A DNA stretch of 64,000 bases. It comes from Winogradskyella wandonensis (GTDB lineage Bacteria > Bacteroidota > Bacteroidia > Flavobacteriales > Flavobacteriaceae). A model generated the notes under the pieces. That model did no database searches and had not been told where the DNA came from. It was given only the letters and a program-made list of their open reading frames with translations. Made by a program: the position numbers and the translations under genes. Below, piece by piece: positions 18,325 to 26,738 of the stretch. The stretch lies in the NCBI RefSeq assembly GCF_004346845.1, contig NZ_SMGI01000003.1, positions 1 through 64,000 of the forward strand, written 5' to 3'. Position 1 is the stretch's first letter; each line of letters starts with the position of its first letter.

Positions 18325-18837
18325 TTTTATTACAATTTCTTCAATAATTTCTTGATACGACTTGGCATCTGTAGAAATAACGTGATTGGCTTTTGAGTAA
18401 AAAGGAGAGCGTTCAAATAAGTGCTTACCTAAATATTCTAATAATTCTTCATCAGACTTTAAATGGTTTAATAAAGGTCGACTTTGTTTTTCATTTCTCA
18501 AACGCTTAAGCAACTCCGCTATACTCGTTTTAAGGTAAAACGATATTGTGTTTGGACTCGTTAAAATGGCCTCTAAATTCTTACCATAACAAGGGGTACC
18601 TCCACCTAAAGCTAATACTGTATCAGATTTATTTTGAAGTATCTCTTGTAGGTATTCTATCTCCTTTTTTCTAAAATACAATTCTCCTTTAAGCTCAAAA
18701 ATTTCATTTATCGATTTCTGCTCTTTTTCTTCTATAACTAAATCTAAATCAATAAAATTAAAGTCTAAAATATCAGAAAGTAGATGTCCTACAGTCGATT
18801 TTCCTGACCCCATATACCCCATTAAAACAATTATCAT
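18316..18837 (-). CDS. aroK: shikimate kinase
   Basis: Phosphorylates shikimate at the 3-hydroxyl in aromatic amino acid synthesis. The 173 residues show the P-loop GYMGSGKST at 7-15, shikimate-binding FIDLDLVIEE with Asp near 32-34, the EIFELKGELYFRKKE tract with the conserved Arg, the ALGGGTPC loop, and the LID arginine in EKQSRPLL. Length and motif order are typical. No other aromatic pathway gene lies in the window. Confidence 0.93.
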   Translation of the reverse strand: MIIVLMGYMGSGKSTVGHLLSDILDFNFIDLDLVIEEKEQKSINEIFELKGELYFRKKEIEYLQEILQNKSDTVLALGGGTPCYGKNLEAILTSPNTISFYLKTSIAELLKRLRNEKQSRPLLNHLKSDEELLEYLGKHLFERSPFYSKANHVISTDAKSYQEIIEEIVIKLV

Positions 18838-18912
18838 TAGCCCTTATAATTTGATAGTGAAACACCTAGAAAGATGCCCGACAAAAAAACAAAAAAATAT
18901 ATAAAAAAAGCA

Positions 18913-18942
18913 TTGTTTTATTAATTAAACATTTTATATTTG
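18913..18942 (+). promoter_or_regulatory. promoter of tRNA-Lys
   Basis: TTG at 18913-18915 and TATATTTG at 18935-18942, 19 nt apart, match the Bacteroidetes consensus. The tRNA begins at 18970. Confidence 0.75.
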
Positions 18943-18969
18943 CACCCTCGTTTGAGGAAAACACTTAAT

Positions 18970-19042
18970 GACTTGGTAGCTCAGTTGGTAGAGCATCTCC
19001 CTTTTAAGGAGAGGGTCCTGGGTTCGAGCCCCAGCCAAGTCA
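18970..19042 (+). tRNA. tRNA-Lys (TTT)
   Basis: Seventy-three nucleotides fold as a cloverleaf. The acceptor arms GACTTGG and CCAAGTC pair fully, the anticodon stem TCTCC/GGAGA holds loop CTTTTAA with anticodon TTT at 19003-19005, and the T arm contains GGTTCGAGCC. The discriminator is A and CCA is not encoded. Confidence 0.97.
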
Positions 19043-19047
19043 CTTTT

Positions 19048-19076
19048 AGTTAAGCTTTTTGCTTAACTTTTTTTTT
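19048..19076 (+). terminator. terminator between tRNA-Lys and tRNA-Leu
   Basis: AGTTAAGC and GCTTAACT form an 8-bp stem around TTTTT, followed by nine T. It suggests that the two tRNAs are separated in transcription, or that tRNA-Leu depends partly on readthrough. Confidence 0.75.
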
Positions 19077-19095
19077 ATATTTATACTACATTTTT

Positions 19096-19180
19096 GCGCA
19101 CGTGGCGGAATTGGTAGACGCGCTGGCTTGAGGGGCCAGTGACCGTTTAGGTCGTGGAAGTTCGAGTCTTCTCGTGCGCA
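19096..19180 (+). tRNA. tRNA-Leu (GAG)
   Basis: Eighty-five nucleotides with the long variable arm of a class II tRNA. Acceptor arms GCGCACG and CGTGCGC pair fully. The anticodon stem CTGGC/GCCAG holds loop TTGAGGG with anticodon GAG at 19130-19132. The discriminator is A and CCA is not encoded. Confidence 0.97.
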
Positions 19181-19237
19181 CTTTATACTATTATTCCTAA
19201 CTTTCTAAGAAATCTATTTAATTTTTGTTAAATAGTG

Positions 19238-19266
19238 TTGATTTTTCCTGCAAAGAGTTATTTTTG
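19238..19266 (+). promoter_or_regulatory. promoter of the merR-crtI-crtB-crtZ operon
   Basis: TTG at 19238-19240 and TATTTTTG at 19259-19266, 18 nt apart. The 8-bp palindrome GTTTAAAC follows at 19266-19273, near the expected transcript start. Related TTTTTGTT tracts occur near 19222 and 19261. These could be operator half-sites for the encoded regulator, which is inference. Confidence 0.65.
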
Positions 19267-19287
19267 TTTAAACTTTTAAATTAAATA

Positions 19288-20187
19288 ATGAACAATTTAA
19301 AAAGTAAGTTTAGCATAAAAGACCTTGAAAATCTTACGGGAATTAAAGCGCATACCATTAGAATATGGGAAAAGCGATATAATTTACTTACCCCAAAACG
19401 AACTGAAACGAACATAAGGTATTACGATTTAGCAAGTTTCCAAAAACTTCTGAATGTTAGCTACCTAAATAATAATGGTTATAAAATTTCTAAGATAGCC
19501 ACTTTAGACCCTAACGACATTCCAAAGCTAGTTAGAGAAATAGCCCAAGAATCTAATTTAGAAAGTCTGGCTATCAACTCTTTTAAACTATCGATGTTTA
19601 ATTTCGACCAATCCTTATTTTACAATACCTATAATGGTTTGCTTAAGGAGAAAACATTTGAAGATGTTTTTTATAACATCTTTATCCCATTATTAACAGA
19701 GATAGGACTTTTGTGGCAAACCAATACCATATCACCTGCACACGAGCATTTTTTAACAACGCTTATACGTCAGAAAATATTAATAAATACTGAAAAGATT
19801 CAATCAGTTGCAAAACCAAATTCTAGTAAGACATTTGTTTTGTTCTTGCCTGATAATGAAATTCATGAGTTAGGATTAATGTTTCTAAACTATCAATTAG
19901 TAGCTCACAACAATTACAGTATTTTATTGGGTCCAAGTGTACCAATGGAAAGTTTAAAAGACGTTCTAAATTATTATGATGATTTAGTGTTTGTTTCCTA
20001 TTTTACAATTAAGCCTGAAAAGGAAGAAATAGACAAGTACATTAAGGACTTTGACAAAAAGATACTTCAGAAATCAAATGCCGAATTCTGGATTTTAGGA
20101 AGAATGTTAGATAGTCTAGACTTAGAAAAACTTCCTAAGAAAATTAAACCATTTAAATCCATTCAATCTGTTGTAGAACAACTTTAA
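19288..20187 (+). CDS. MerR-family regulator with B12-binding-like domain (CarH/LitR type)
   Basis: Probable regulator of the adjoining carotenoid genes, 299 residues. Residues 8-75 are a MerR winged helix (SIKDLENLTGIKAHTIRIWEKRY). About 90-175 is a helical segment with W143 and HEH at 152-154, matching the W-x9-EH motif of CarH-type photoreceptors, where adenosylcobalamin docks. Residues 180-299 look like a B12-binding fold, with ExHxxG at 191-196 including the axial-ligand histidine H193. The later SxL and GG motifs are less clear (VSYF, LGRM). In CarH, AdoCbl keeps a DNA-bound tetramer together until light breaks it. Only 3 nt separate it from crtI. Confidence 0.83.
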   Translation: MNNLKSKFSIKDLENLTGIKAHTIRIWEKRYNLLTPKRTETNIRYYDLASFQKLLNVSYLNNNGYKISKIATLDPNDIPKLVREIAQESNLESLAINSFKLSMFNFDQSLFYNTYNGLLKEKTFEDVFYNIFIPLLTEIGLLWQTNTISPAHEHFLTTLIRQKILINTEKIQSVAKPNSSKTFVLFLPDNEIHELGLMFLNYQLVAHNNYSILLGPSVPMESLKDVLNYYDDLVFVSYFTIKPEKEEIDKYIKDFDKKILQKSNAEFWILGRMLDSLDLEKLPKKIKPFKSIQSVVEQL

Positions 20188-20190
20188 ATA

Positions 20191-21651
20191 ATGAAAAAAG
20201 TAGCAATAATAGGTTCTGGATTTTCTTCACTTTCTGCCGCTTGTTATCTAGCCAAAGAAGGGTTCGACGTTTCCGTATTCGAGAAAAACGCTACCGTTGG
20301 TGGAAGAGCAAGACAATTACAAAAAGAAGGTTTTACATTCGACATTGGTCCAAGCTGGTATTGGATGCCTGATATTTTTGAGAAGTTTTTTAATGATTTT
20401 GGGAAATCTACGAAAGACTATTACCAACTAGATAAGCTTAGTCCAGCATATAAAATATTTTTCGCCGATGACGAAATTACCATTGGCGATACTATGGACA
20501 AGATTTGTGAAGAATTTGAACGCATAGAACCAGGAAGTTCCAAACCCTTAAGAAAGTTTATTTCTAAGGCGCAAGAAAATTATGATATTGCTATAAATAA
20601 AATAGTACTTAAGCCAGGTTTATCACCCTTAGAACTTGTAACAAAAGATACTGTTACGCGCGTTGACCAATTTTTTAAAACCATTAGTGGTGAGGTAAGA
20701 AAAAAGTTTAAAAATCCTAAACTAGTATCTACTTTAGAGTTTCCCGTTTTATTTTTAGGTGCTAAACCTAGCAACACACCATCGTTTTATAGCTTTATGA
20801 ATTTTGCCGATTTTGGACTGGGCACATGGCATCCAAAAGGTGGTATGTACGAAGTTATTAAGGCAATGAAAAGTTTAGCCGAAAGTTTGGGTGTAAAAAT
20901 CGAAACAAACGCTACAGTAGAAAAAATTAATGTTGCTAACGGAAAAACAACAGGCATTACAGTTAATAATAAAGAGATTGTCACTGATTACGTTTTAAGC
21001 GGCGCAGATTATAGTCATTCCGAAACACTTTTAGACAACAAGTACAGACAATACAGCGAAAACTATTGGAGTAAAAAGACATTTGCTCCTTCGTCGCTAT
21101 TGTTCTATGTAGGATTTGATAAAAAATTAGAAAATGTAGAACATCATAATTTATTTTTCGATACTGATTTTGAAGCTCATGCAGAAGATATTTACGATAA
21201 TCCCAAGTGGCCAAAAGACCCCTTATTTTACGTTAATTTCCCTTCTATAACAGATGAGAGTATGGCGCCAAAAGGATGCGAAACAGGTTTTTTTCTAATT
21301 CCTATCGCTCCAGATTTAGAGGATACAGAAGCCTTAAGACAAAAATATTTTGATATTGTTATTGATAGATTTGAGAAAAAGACTAACCAAAAGGTCGTAA
21401 ATAATATTATCTTTAAAGAATCCTTCTGTGTAAAAGACTTTAAAAAAGAGTACAACTCATACAAAGGCAATGCTTACGGTATGGCTAATACACTATCCCA
21501 AACAGCATTTTTAAGACCTAACCTGAAAAGTAAAAAAGTAGATAACCTCTACTTTACTGGACAGTTAACAGTTCCTGGTCCAGGTGTTCCGCCATCATTG
21601 ATTTCGGGAAAGCTGGCTTCAGATTTAATAAAAAAACATTACCAAGATTAA
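20191..21651 (+). CDS. crtI: phytoene desaturase
   Basis: FAD-dependent desaturase converting phytoene to lycopene, 486 residues. The N-terminal dinucleotide fold is GSGFSSLSAACYLAKEGFDVSVFEKNATVGGRA, and the C-terminal FAD motif is the LYFTGQLTVPGPGVPPSLISGKLASDL tract. It is the second gene of an operon with the MerR regulator, crtB and crtZ. A second CrtI-like protein at 40983-42458 sits with cruF and is more likely CrtD, so this copy, next to phytoene synthase, is assigned the phytoene step. Confidence 0.93.
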   Translation: MKKVAIIGSGFSSLSAACYLAKEGFDVSVFEKNATVGGRARQLQKEGFTFDIGPSWYWMPDIFEKFFNDFGKSTKDYYQLDKLSPAYKIFFADDEITIGDTMDKICEEFERIEPGSSKPLRKFISKAQENYDIAINKIVLKPGLSPLELVTKDTVTRVDQFFKTISGEVRKKFKNPKLVSTLEFPVLFLGAKPSNTPSFYSFMNFADFGLGTWHPKGGMYEVIKAMKSLAESLGVKIETNATVEKINVANGKTTGITVNNKEIVTDYVLSGADYSHSETLLDNKYRQYSENYWSKKTFAPSSLLFYVGFDKKLENVEHHNLFFDTDFEAHAEDIYDNPKWPKDPLFYVNFPSITDESMAPKGCETGFFLIPIAPDLEDTEALRQKYFDIVIDRFEKKTNQKVVNNIIFKESFCVKDFKKEYNSYKGNAYGMANTLSQTAFLRPNLKSKKVDNLYFTGQLTVPGPGVPPSLISGKLASDLIKKHYQD

Positions 21652-21666
21652 TTAATATTAACCCTT

Positions 21667-22506
21667 ATGAAATCAATTTTCGACTCCGTTTCAAGAGAAT
21701 GCAGTAAGCTAGTTACGACGTCTTACAGCACTTCTTTTTCTATGGCTACCAAAATGCTTTCAGATAGCATAAGACAAGACATTTACAATATCTATGGATT
21801 TGTAAGATTTGCTGATGAAATTGTCGATACATTTCATGATTACGACAAAGCGGTCCTTTTCGATAAATTCTCTAAAGATTTAGAAGATGCTATTGAGATG
21901 AAAATTAGTCTTAATCCTATTTTAAATGCTTTTCAAGAAACATATCATAAGTATAATTTAGAAAAGCACATGGTCGATGCGTTTATGAAAAGTATGAAGC
22001 AAGACCTACACAAACATGAATATCTTACCGATGCTGAGTATAAAGAATACATCTATGGTTCTGCCGATGTTGTTGGATTAATGTGCCTAAAAGTTTTCGT
22101 TAAAGGTGATAATGAAAAATATAACGAACTTAAAGACTCGGCAATGAGCTTGGGCTCTGCGTTTCAAAAAGTAAATTTCTTAAGAGATTTAAAAGCAGAT
22201 TTCGAAGATTTAAGTCGTACATACTTCCCTAATACGGACTTAAATCATTTAGATGAAGCCTCTAAACAAGAAATAATTAGAGATATTGAAAAAGATTTTG
22301 AAAAAGGATTAGCAGGCATTAAAAAATTACCACTTGAGGCTAGATTCGGTGTATTTATGGCTTACAGATACTACAATAAATTATTAGATAAACTAAAGAA
22401 AACGCCAGCTCTGAAAATTAAATCGACCAGAATACGTGTTAATGACTACAAAAAAGTAGAACTTCTAACCCGTAGTTACGTAAAATATCAGTTAAATTTA
22501 CTCTAA
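21667..22506 (+). CDS. crtB: phytoene synthase
   Basis: Condenses two GGPP molecules to phytoene, the first carotenoid. The 279 residues carry both Asp-rich substrate motifs: RFADEIVDTF (D50 and D54) and the second within FLRDLKADFEDLSRTYFP. SYSTSFSMATKML near the start is the usual opening of the squalene/phytoene synthase fold. It lies 15 nt after crtI and 15 nt before crtZ. The GGPP synthase gene is not in this window. Confidence 0.95.
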   Translation: MKSIFDSVSRECSKLVTTSYSTSFSMATKMLSDSIRQDIYNIYGFVRFADEIVDTFHDYDKAVLFDKFSKDLEDAIEMKISLNPILNAFQETYHKYNLEKHMVDAFMKSMKQDLHKHEYLTDAEYKEYIYGSADVVGLMCLKVFVKGDNEKYNELKDSAMSLGSAFQKVNFLRDLKADFEDLSRTYFPNTDLNHLDEASKQEIIRDIEKDFEKGLAGIKKLPLEARFGVFMAYRYYNKLLDKLKKTPALKIKSTRIRVNDYKKVELLTRSYVKYQLNLL

Positions 22507-22521
22507 AATTAATCGATTAGT

Positions 22522-22968
22522 ATGGATGTTTTTTTGTGGATACTTATTTTTCTAGCCACCTTCTTTATCATGGAATTTAATGCATGGTTTACTCACAAAT
22601 ATATCATGCATGGATTTTTATGGAGTTTACATAAAGACCATCATCATAAAGACCACGATAGTTGGTTTGAGCGTAACGATGCGTTTTTTATTTTCTATGC
22701 TGTAGTTAGCATGACGTGCTTTTATCTCTGGGGAGAACAAAACATGTGGTATTGTCTGCCCATTGGTATAGGTATTATGGCTTATGGTTTGGCCTACTTT
22801 ATAGTTCACGATATTTTTATACATCAACGTTTTAAATGGTTAAGAAATATTGATAACAAATACGCAAGAGGCGTACGTCGTGCACACAAAATTCATCATA
22901 AACATTTGGGAAAAGATAAAGGCGAAAATTTTGGAATGCTTATAGTCCCACGCAAGTATTTTAAATAG
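22522..22968 (+). CDS. crtZ: beta-carotene hydroxylase
   Basis: Membrane di-iron hydroxylase that adds a 3-hydroxyl to beta-ionone rings, 148 residues. The histidine clusters of the fatty acid hydroxylase superfamily are all present: HKYIMH, LHKDHHHKDH, and RRAHKIHHKH near the C-terminus, between about four hydrophobic segments. It is the last gene of the merR-crtI-crtB-crtZ operon. Its 3' end overlaps a convergent thioredoxin-like gene by 8 nt. Confidence 0.93.
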   Translation: MDVFLWILIFLATFFIMEFNAWFTHKYIMHGFLWSLHKDHHHKDHDSWFERNDAFFIFYAVVSMTCFYLWGEQNMWYCLPIGIGIMAYGLAYFIVHDIFIHQRFKWLRNIDNKYARGVRRAHKIHHKHLGKDKGENFGMLIVPRKYFK

Positions 22969-23527
22969 AAGCTTTTAGAAGTAATTCTATCTGTTCTTGA
23001 ATTTTAGAATTATACCAATCTACAGCTCCAGATTTATCTATCACTATTTCTCCTTTTTTATTAATAATAACTGTTCTTGGAATTGACTTGGTTGTCAATC
23101 CGTCAGGTGGATTTGAAGCAGTTTGATAAACCGGAAACGTATAACTATTCTTCGCTTTAAACGCTTCAATTTTATCGATTGAGTCGTCGGTTACAAAAAT
23201 AAATTCCGCATTATCTCCATATTTATCATATAGCTTTTGAAGACTCGGCATTTCAGCTATACATGGCGGACACCAAGTAGCCCAAAAATTAATAATAATG
23301 ACTTTTCCTTTACTATTCTTTAAATTATAAGACTTACCTGTTTCATCTATTAAAGACCAATTGTAATCTTTAAGTTTTGTTCTTTGTGTTTCTTTAATAA
23401 TGCTCGGCGAATTAAATATAGCTAGAGCCTTATGAAGCGTTACTTGTATTGGCCTCCTTGTTTGTGGTATTACAAGAAGCACAATTGCTACAAGAAAAAT
23501 AATGTTACTAATTCGTTTTCTATTCAT
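22961..23527 (-). CDS. TlpA/ResA-like membrane-anchored thioredoxin
   Basis: Thiol-disulfide protein, 188 residues. An uncleaved N-terminal segment (about 8-21) anchors it, and the thioredoxin domain faces the periplasm. The active site is FWATWCPPC, with C86 and C89. The cis-proline region is present as KSIPRTVIIN. Such proteins reduce cytochrome c apoproteins or periplasmic disulfides; the partner here is unknown. It is convergent with crtZ. Confidence 0.88.
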   Translation of the reverse strand: MNRKRISNIIFLVAIVLLVIPQTRRPIQVTLHKALAIFNSPSIIKETQRTKLKDYNWSLIDETGKSYNLKNSKGKVIIINFWATWCPPCIAEMPSLQKLYDKYGDNAEFIFVTDDSIDKIEAFKAKNSYTFPVYQTASNPPDGLTTKSIPRTVIINKKGEIVIDKSGAVDWYNSKIQEQIELLLKASI

Positions 23528-23528
23528 T

Positions 23529-23566
23529 TAAAAAAAAGCGCAATTTCATGAACGAAACTACGCTTT
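23529..23566 (-). terminator. intrinsic terminator of the duplicated-domain lipoprotein gene
   Basis: Thirteen positions, 23535-23547 with 23554-23566, pair with two G-T wobbles around a 6-nt loop. On the minus strand a T run follows. It also lies at the start of the downstream TlpA gene and so insulates it. Confidence 0.8.
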
Positions 23567-23592
23567 AAAATTAATTAAATCTGCATCTAAAA

Positions 23593-24327
23593 TTAATTTC
23601 TATTCACAGTAATAGAGTTAGATAAGTGAAACGTACCCGTTAGGTCATTTGCATTTGTTACTGTTGCAATATTTGTATCGTTTTCGTAACGCAAGTACCA
23701 TATCAGGCAAACACCCACTCCTGCGCCATCGAAATTTACACCTTCCACAGCGCTTAATGTTGGTGGTGTACCTAAAATCATACCTGCATCATCAGTTATT
23801 ACCCAAGTAGCATTATTACCTACCCGATTATCAGGATTTTCAAAAGCAATACCGCTTACCATATCCGGCGTACCATCTACTGTAAAATTAAAAGGTCCTC
23901 CTGTTAAAACATCTGCATTAGGACCACGCTCTACTCTGATAGAATTTGAAAGACTAAATGTCCCAGTTAAATCTCCCGCATTAGTAACAGTATCTAAATT
24001 TGTATCATTCTCGTAACGTAAATACCAAATTAAGCAAACACCTCTGCCAGCACCATCGAAATTAACGCCTTCTAAGTCTGATAACGTAGGTGGTGTTCCT
24101 AAAATATTTAAATCTAAATCCGTAATTACAAACGTTCTATTTGTTCCTACTGCAGATGGGTCTGTAGAAACTCCTGTTACCATATCTGGCTGACCATCTA
24201 CAATAAAAGAAAAAGGGCCACCACTTAATGTGCCAGCGTCTGGGATAATTATTACATTATCATCGTCATCACAAGAAGTAAACATTAATCCTAATGCTAA
24301 AACTCCTAAAAACATTTTTTTAATCAT
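23593..24327 (-). CDS. lipoprotein with two tandem copies of an uncharacterised domain
   Basis: Lipoprotein of 244 residues with signal peptide and lipobox MFTSC (C19), followed by an acidic DDDD stretch. The mature protein is two copies of one roughly 105-residue unit, 34-134 and 141-243. Shared landmarks are SGGPF/TGGPF, DGxPDMV, ILGTPPTLS, EGVNFDGAG, GVCLIWYLRYENDTN and the closing LTGTFxLSNSI. Each unit has one Cys. I recall similar repeats in other secreted Bacteroidota proteins but know no function. It lies between a Crp-type regulator and a TlpA-like gene. Confidence 0.8.
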   Translation of the reverse strand: MIKKMFLGVLALGLMFTSCDDDDNVIIIPDAGTLSGGPFSFIVDGQPDMVTGVSTDPSAVGTNRTFVITDLDLNILGTPPTLSDLEGVNFDGAGRGVCLIWYLRYENDTNLDTVTNAGDLTGTFSLSNSIRVERGPNADVLTGGPFNFTVDGTPDMVSGIAFENPDNRVGNNATWVITDDAGMILGTPPTLSAVEGVNFDGAGVGVCLIWYLRYENDTNIATVTNANDLTGTFHLSNSITVNRN

Positions 24328-24406
24328 TGTCTTATTTTTAAGTTCATATAATTTAATACTGCTAAATTATATGACATGAACAAGACAAAATGTTAGCTAG
24401 CTAACA

Positions 24407-25078
24407 CTAAGCTGATTTTTTAAGTATTCTAATTTCGCTTCGATTAAAATCAATAATTTTATTTTCCTTCAAATCGTTTAAAAGTGTGTTTAAGGTGGGC
24501 CTCGAGATACCAATGAGTGACGCAATATCTTTTTGTGTATAAGGATGTTTTATAATATGGTCTCCTGTTTTAACGCAATTGTAACCATAATCCACGCAGA
24601 GCTCGTCTATAAATTCTTTTAATCTCGTTTTAGCGTCTTTAAATAATAAAAGCTGAAGCCTTCGTTCTAGTTTTTTGAATTTTAGCCCTATAAACTTGTA
24701 AATTTTAAAACTAAACGTCTGGTTATCTCTCATTAATTCGTGCAAGGTCTGCACACCGACAGGACAAATAGATGTATTATTATCTATGGACTGAGCAAAC
24801 TCGTCGCGTCTGCTATCTCCTAAAATTGCCTTTTCTCCAAACAGTTCTCCTTTGCGTAAAATAGCTTTTATAACTTCTACACCATCTTCATTATAATAAC
24901 CAATCTTTACTTTTCCTTTTTCTATTAAATAAACCTTATTTGCTGCATCTTCTTCAAAATAGATATAATCACTTTTTTTATAAGCATCGAATTGATGACT
25001 ATTTTTATAAGCCTTGAATTTGTGCGGGCAAAGTAGCCCAAACAGGTTAACATCCTCGAAGAGCCAAATAGTATTCAT
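24407..25078 (-). CDS. Crp/Fnr-family transcriptional regulator
   Basis: Regulator of 223 residues: an N-terminal cyclic-nucleotide-binding-like beta barrel (about 35-125, with YLIEKGKVKIGYYNEDG and RKGELFGEKAILGD) and a C-terminal helix-turn-helix (YTQKDIASLIGISRPTLNTLLNDLKENKIIDF). I see no Fnr-type iron-sulfur cysteine cluster. The effector is unknown. The downstream duplicated-domain lipoprotein on the same strand may be a target, which is a guess from position. Confidence 0.88.
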   Translation of the reverse strand: MNTIWLFEDVNLFGLLCPHKFKAYKNSHQFDAYKKSDYIYFEEDAANKVYLIEKGKVKIGYYNEDGVEVIKAILRKGELFGEKAILGDSRRDEFAQSIDNNTSICPVGVQTLHELMRDNQTFSFKIYKFIGLKFKKLERRLQLLLFKDAKTRLKEFIDELCVDYGYNCVKTGDHIIKHPYTQKDIASLIGISRPTLNTLLNDLKENKIIDFNRSEIRILKKSA

Positions 25079-25133
25079 TGTAGGTGATAATTGGTGACAT
25101 TACCTAAAGTCGTAATGACTTTGTATTACTTAC

Positions 25134-25168
25134 AAAAAAAATCCCCTAACCTTTCGATTAGAGGATTT
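25134..25168 (-). terminator. intrinsic terminator after the FadL-type porin gene
   Basis: AAATCCCCTAA (25139-25149) pairs with TTAGAGGATTT (25158-25168) with one mismatch. On the minus strand a run of eight T follows. Confidence 0.75.
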
Positions 25169-25188
25169 AAGTATTCTATTTAGTGAAA

Positions 25189-26709
25189 TTATATACCAAA
25201 TGATAATGTAAGGACTACATCTGTAATTCTAGAATCGATATTGGCCACCTCACCAAAGGTAGGAGCATCGGAGTATAAAAATTCACTTTGTTCTCGCTGA
25301 CCTTGAGAGAATGCCACATCTATTGCAAAATCTCCAATTTTATAACCTAAGCCTAAAGAATAGGTTGTTAAATCGCCGCCAAAAATAGCGTCATTAAAAG
25401 GACTTTCTTCAAAACGATAACCACCTCTAAAACTAAATTCTTTATATCTGTACTCGCCTCCTAATCTATAAGTATTAGACACACCTAATAATTGACTCAT
25501 TTCAGAATTTCTAGAAGAGAAAAATGGGTCATCTGTTGGTCTAAAAATGGTTTCCCCAAAATCCTTTCTAGAATAATCAAAGCTTATTAAGCCTTTATCC
25601 TCGAATACATAAGCTAGACTTCCCGTAACTTTTCCAGGTGTTCGTAATTTATATTCTGGGAAAATCGTTATAATATTAGGGTTTATAACTATAGGGTCGT
25701 CAAACCCATCTACTGTTGTTTGTAAAAACTGAGTTGTTTCGTCAGTCACTCTAAACCATGTTGGTGAATTATAAGTTAGACCTACTCTAAATTCTTTAGA
25801 TAGTTTATAAATTGAACCTATTTGAAAAGAAATACCTGTACCAGTTGTTCTTAATGTGTTGTCAAACCCAACCCTAGTGACTGTTGAGCTGGCATTAGAA
25901 TTGCTTTCGTCGAAAACAGTCAAACGATTATACTCTAAAAAATGGGCATTTACATTTAGGCCTAGATTTAGTTTTTCGTTATATTGTCCAGAAATATTAA
26001 ATGCCATTTTACCACTGTAACCAGAAGTAGCTAAAGCATATCTTTGGTTATAATTTCCTCCAGAGATGTTGTTAGTGTAAATGGTATTTTCATCAGTATT
26101 GACATCTGGTTCTAGGATAAAAGATTCATAACCTAAAAATGCCTGTTGGTTTTCGAATCCAGATTCTGAACCTATTGCTATATACGCCTCATTAAGTGAT
26201 TCACCAGGAAACGCAGAAATTTCATCTAAACGAAGACCCTGAGCATAACCTCTAAAATATTCGGCAATAGACGTGTTAGGATTCACACCATTTGCTACCC
26301 AATTGTTATCAAAATTCCCTGTTCTGTCGTAAGCTACACCCAAAGAAAACTTGTTCCATTTGTTATTTGGATTATTACTCTTGTAGACAAAAACACCTCC
26401 GCCCTGAGATAAATTAACGTTATCTTCTTTTGTAGACAAAGGACCTCCAAAATAAGAAACATCATTATCTAAAGTATTAAACCCTAAACTAAAAGATGCT
26501 GTACTGCTATTAAATATGGATGAGCTTGCAGGATTAATAGTAACAGCAGATAAATCGCCACCTAATGCTCCGAATGCCCCACCCATAGCTTTAAAACGTG
26601 CAGTTCCTTCAATTTCGTCTTTTGCAAATCTTAGTGCATCTGTAAAATCTTGTGCATTACCAATAGACACTAAAAACCCACTTATGACAAGTAACATTAA
26701 CTTTTTCAT
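25189..26709 (-). CDS. OmpP1/FadL/TodX-family outer-membrane transporter
   Basis: Outer-membrane barrel of 506 residues with signal peptide ending GNAQD. The FadL-type N-terminal hatch region shows as RFKAMGGAFGALGGDLSAVTINPASSSIF, followed by many amphipathic beta strands and a closing strand VVLTLSFGI. FadL relatives carry hydrophobic molecules such as fatty acids or aromatic hydrocarbons. The substrate is not readable here. It begins 29 nt after the low-complexity lipoprotein gene on the same strand and may share its transcript. Confidence 0.87.
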   Translation of the reverse strand: MKKLMLLVISGFLVSIGNAQDFTDALRFAKDEIEGTARFKAMGGAFGALGGDLSAVTINPASSSIFNSSTASFSLGFNTLDNDVSYFGGPLSTKEDNVNLSQGGGVFVYKSNNPNNKWNKFSLGVAYDRTGNFDNNWVANGVNPNTSIAEYFRGYAQGLRLDEISAFPGESLNEAYIAIGSESGFENQQAFLGYESFILEPDVNTDENTIYTNNISGGNYNQRYALATSGYSGKMAFNISGQYNEKLNLGLNVNAHFLEYNRLTVFDESNSNASSTVTRVGFDNTLRTTGTGISFQIGSIYKLSKEFRVGLTYNSPTWFRVTDETTQFLQTTVDGFDDPIVINPNIITIFPEYKLRTPGKVTGSLAYVFEDKGLISFDYSRKDFGETIFRPTDDPFFSSRNSEMSQLLGVSNTYRLGGEYRYKEFSFRGGYRFEESPFNDAIFGGDLTTYSLGLGYKIGDFAIDVAFSQGQREQSEFLYSDAPTFGEVANIDSRITDVVLTLSFGI

Positions 26710-26738
26710 AATATTTTTATTCTAATAAGATTTAAAGA

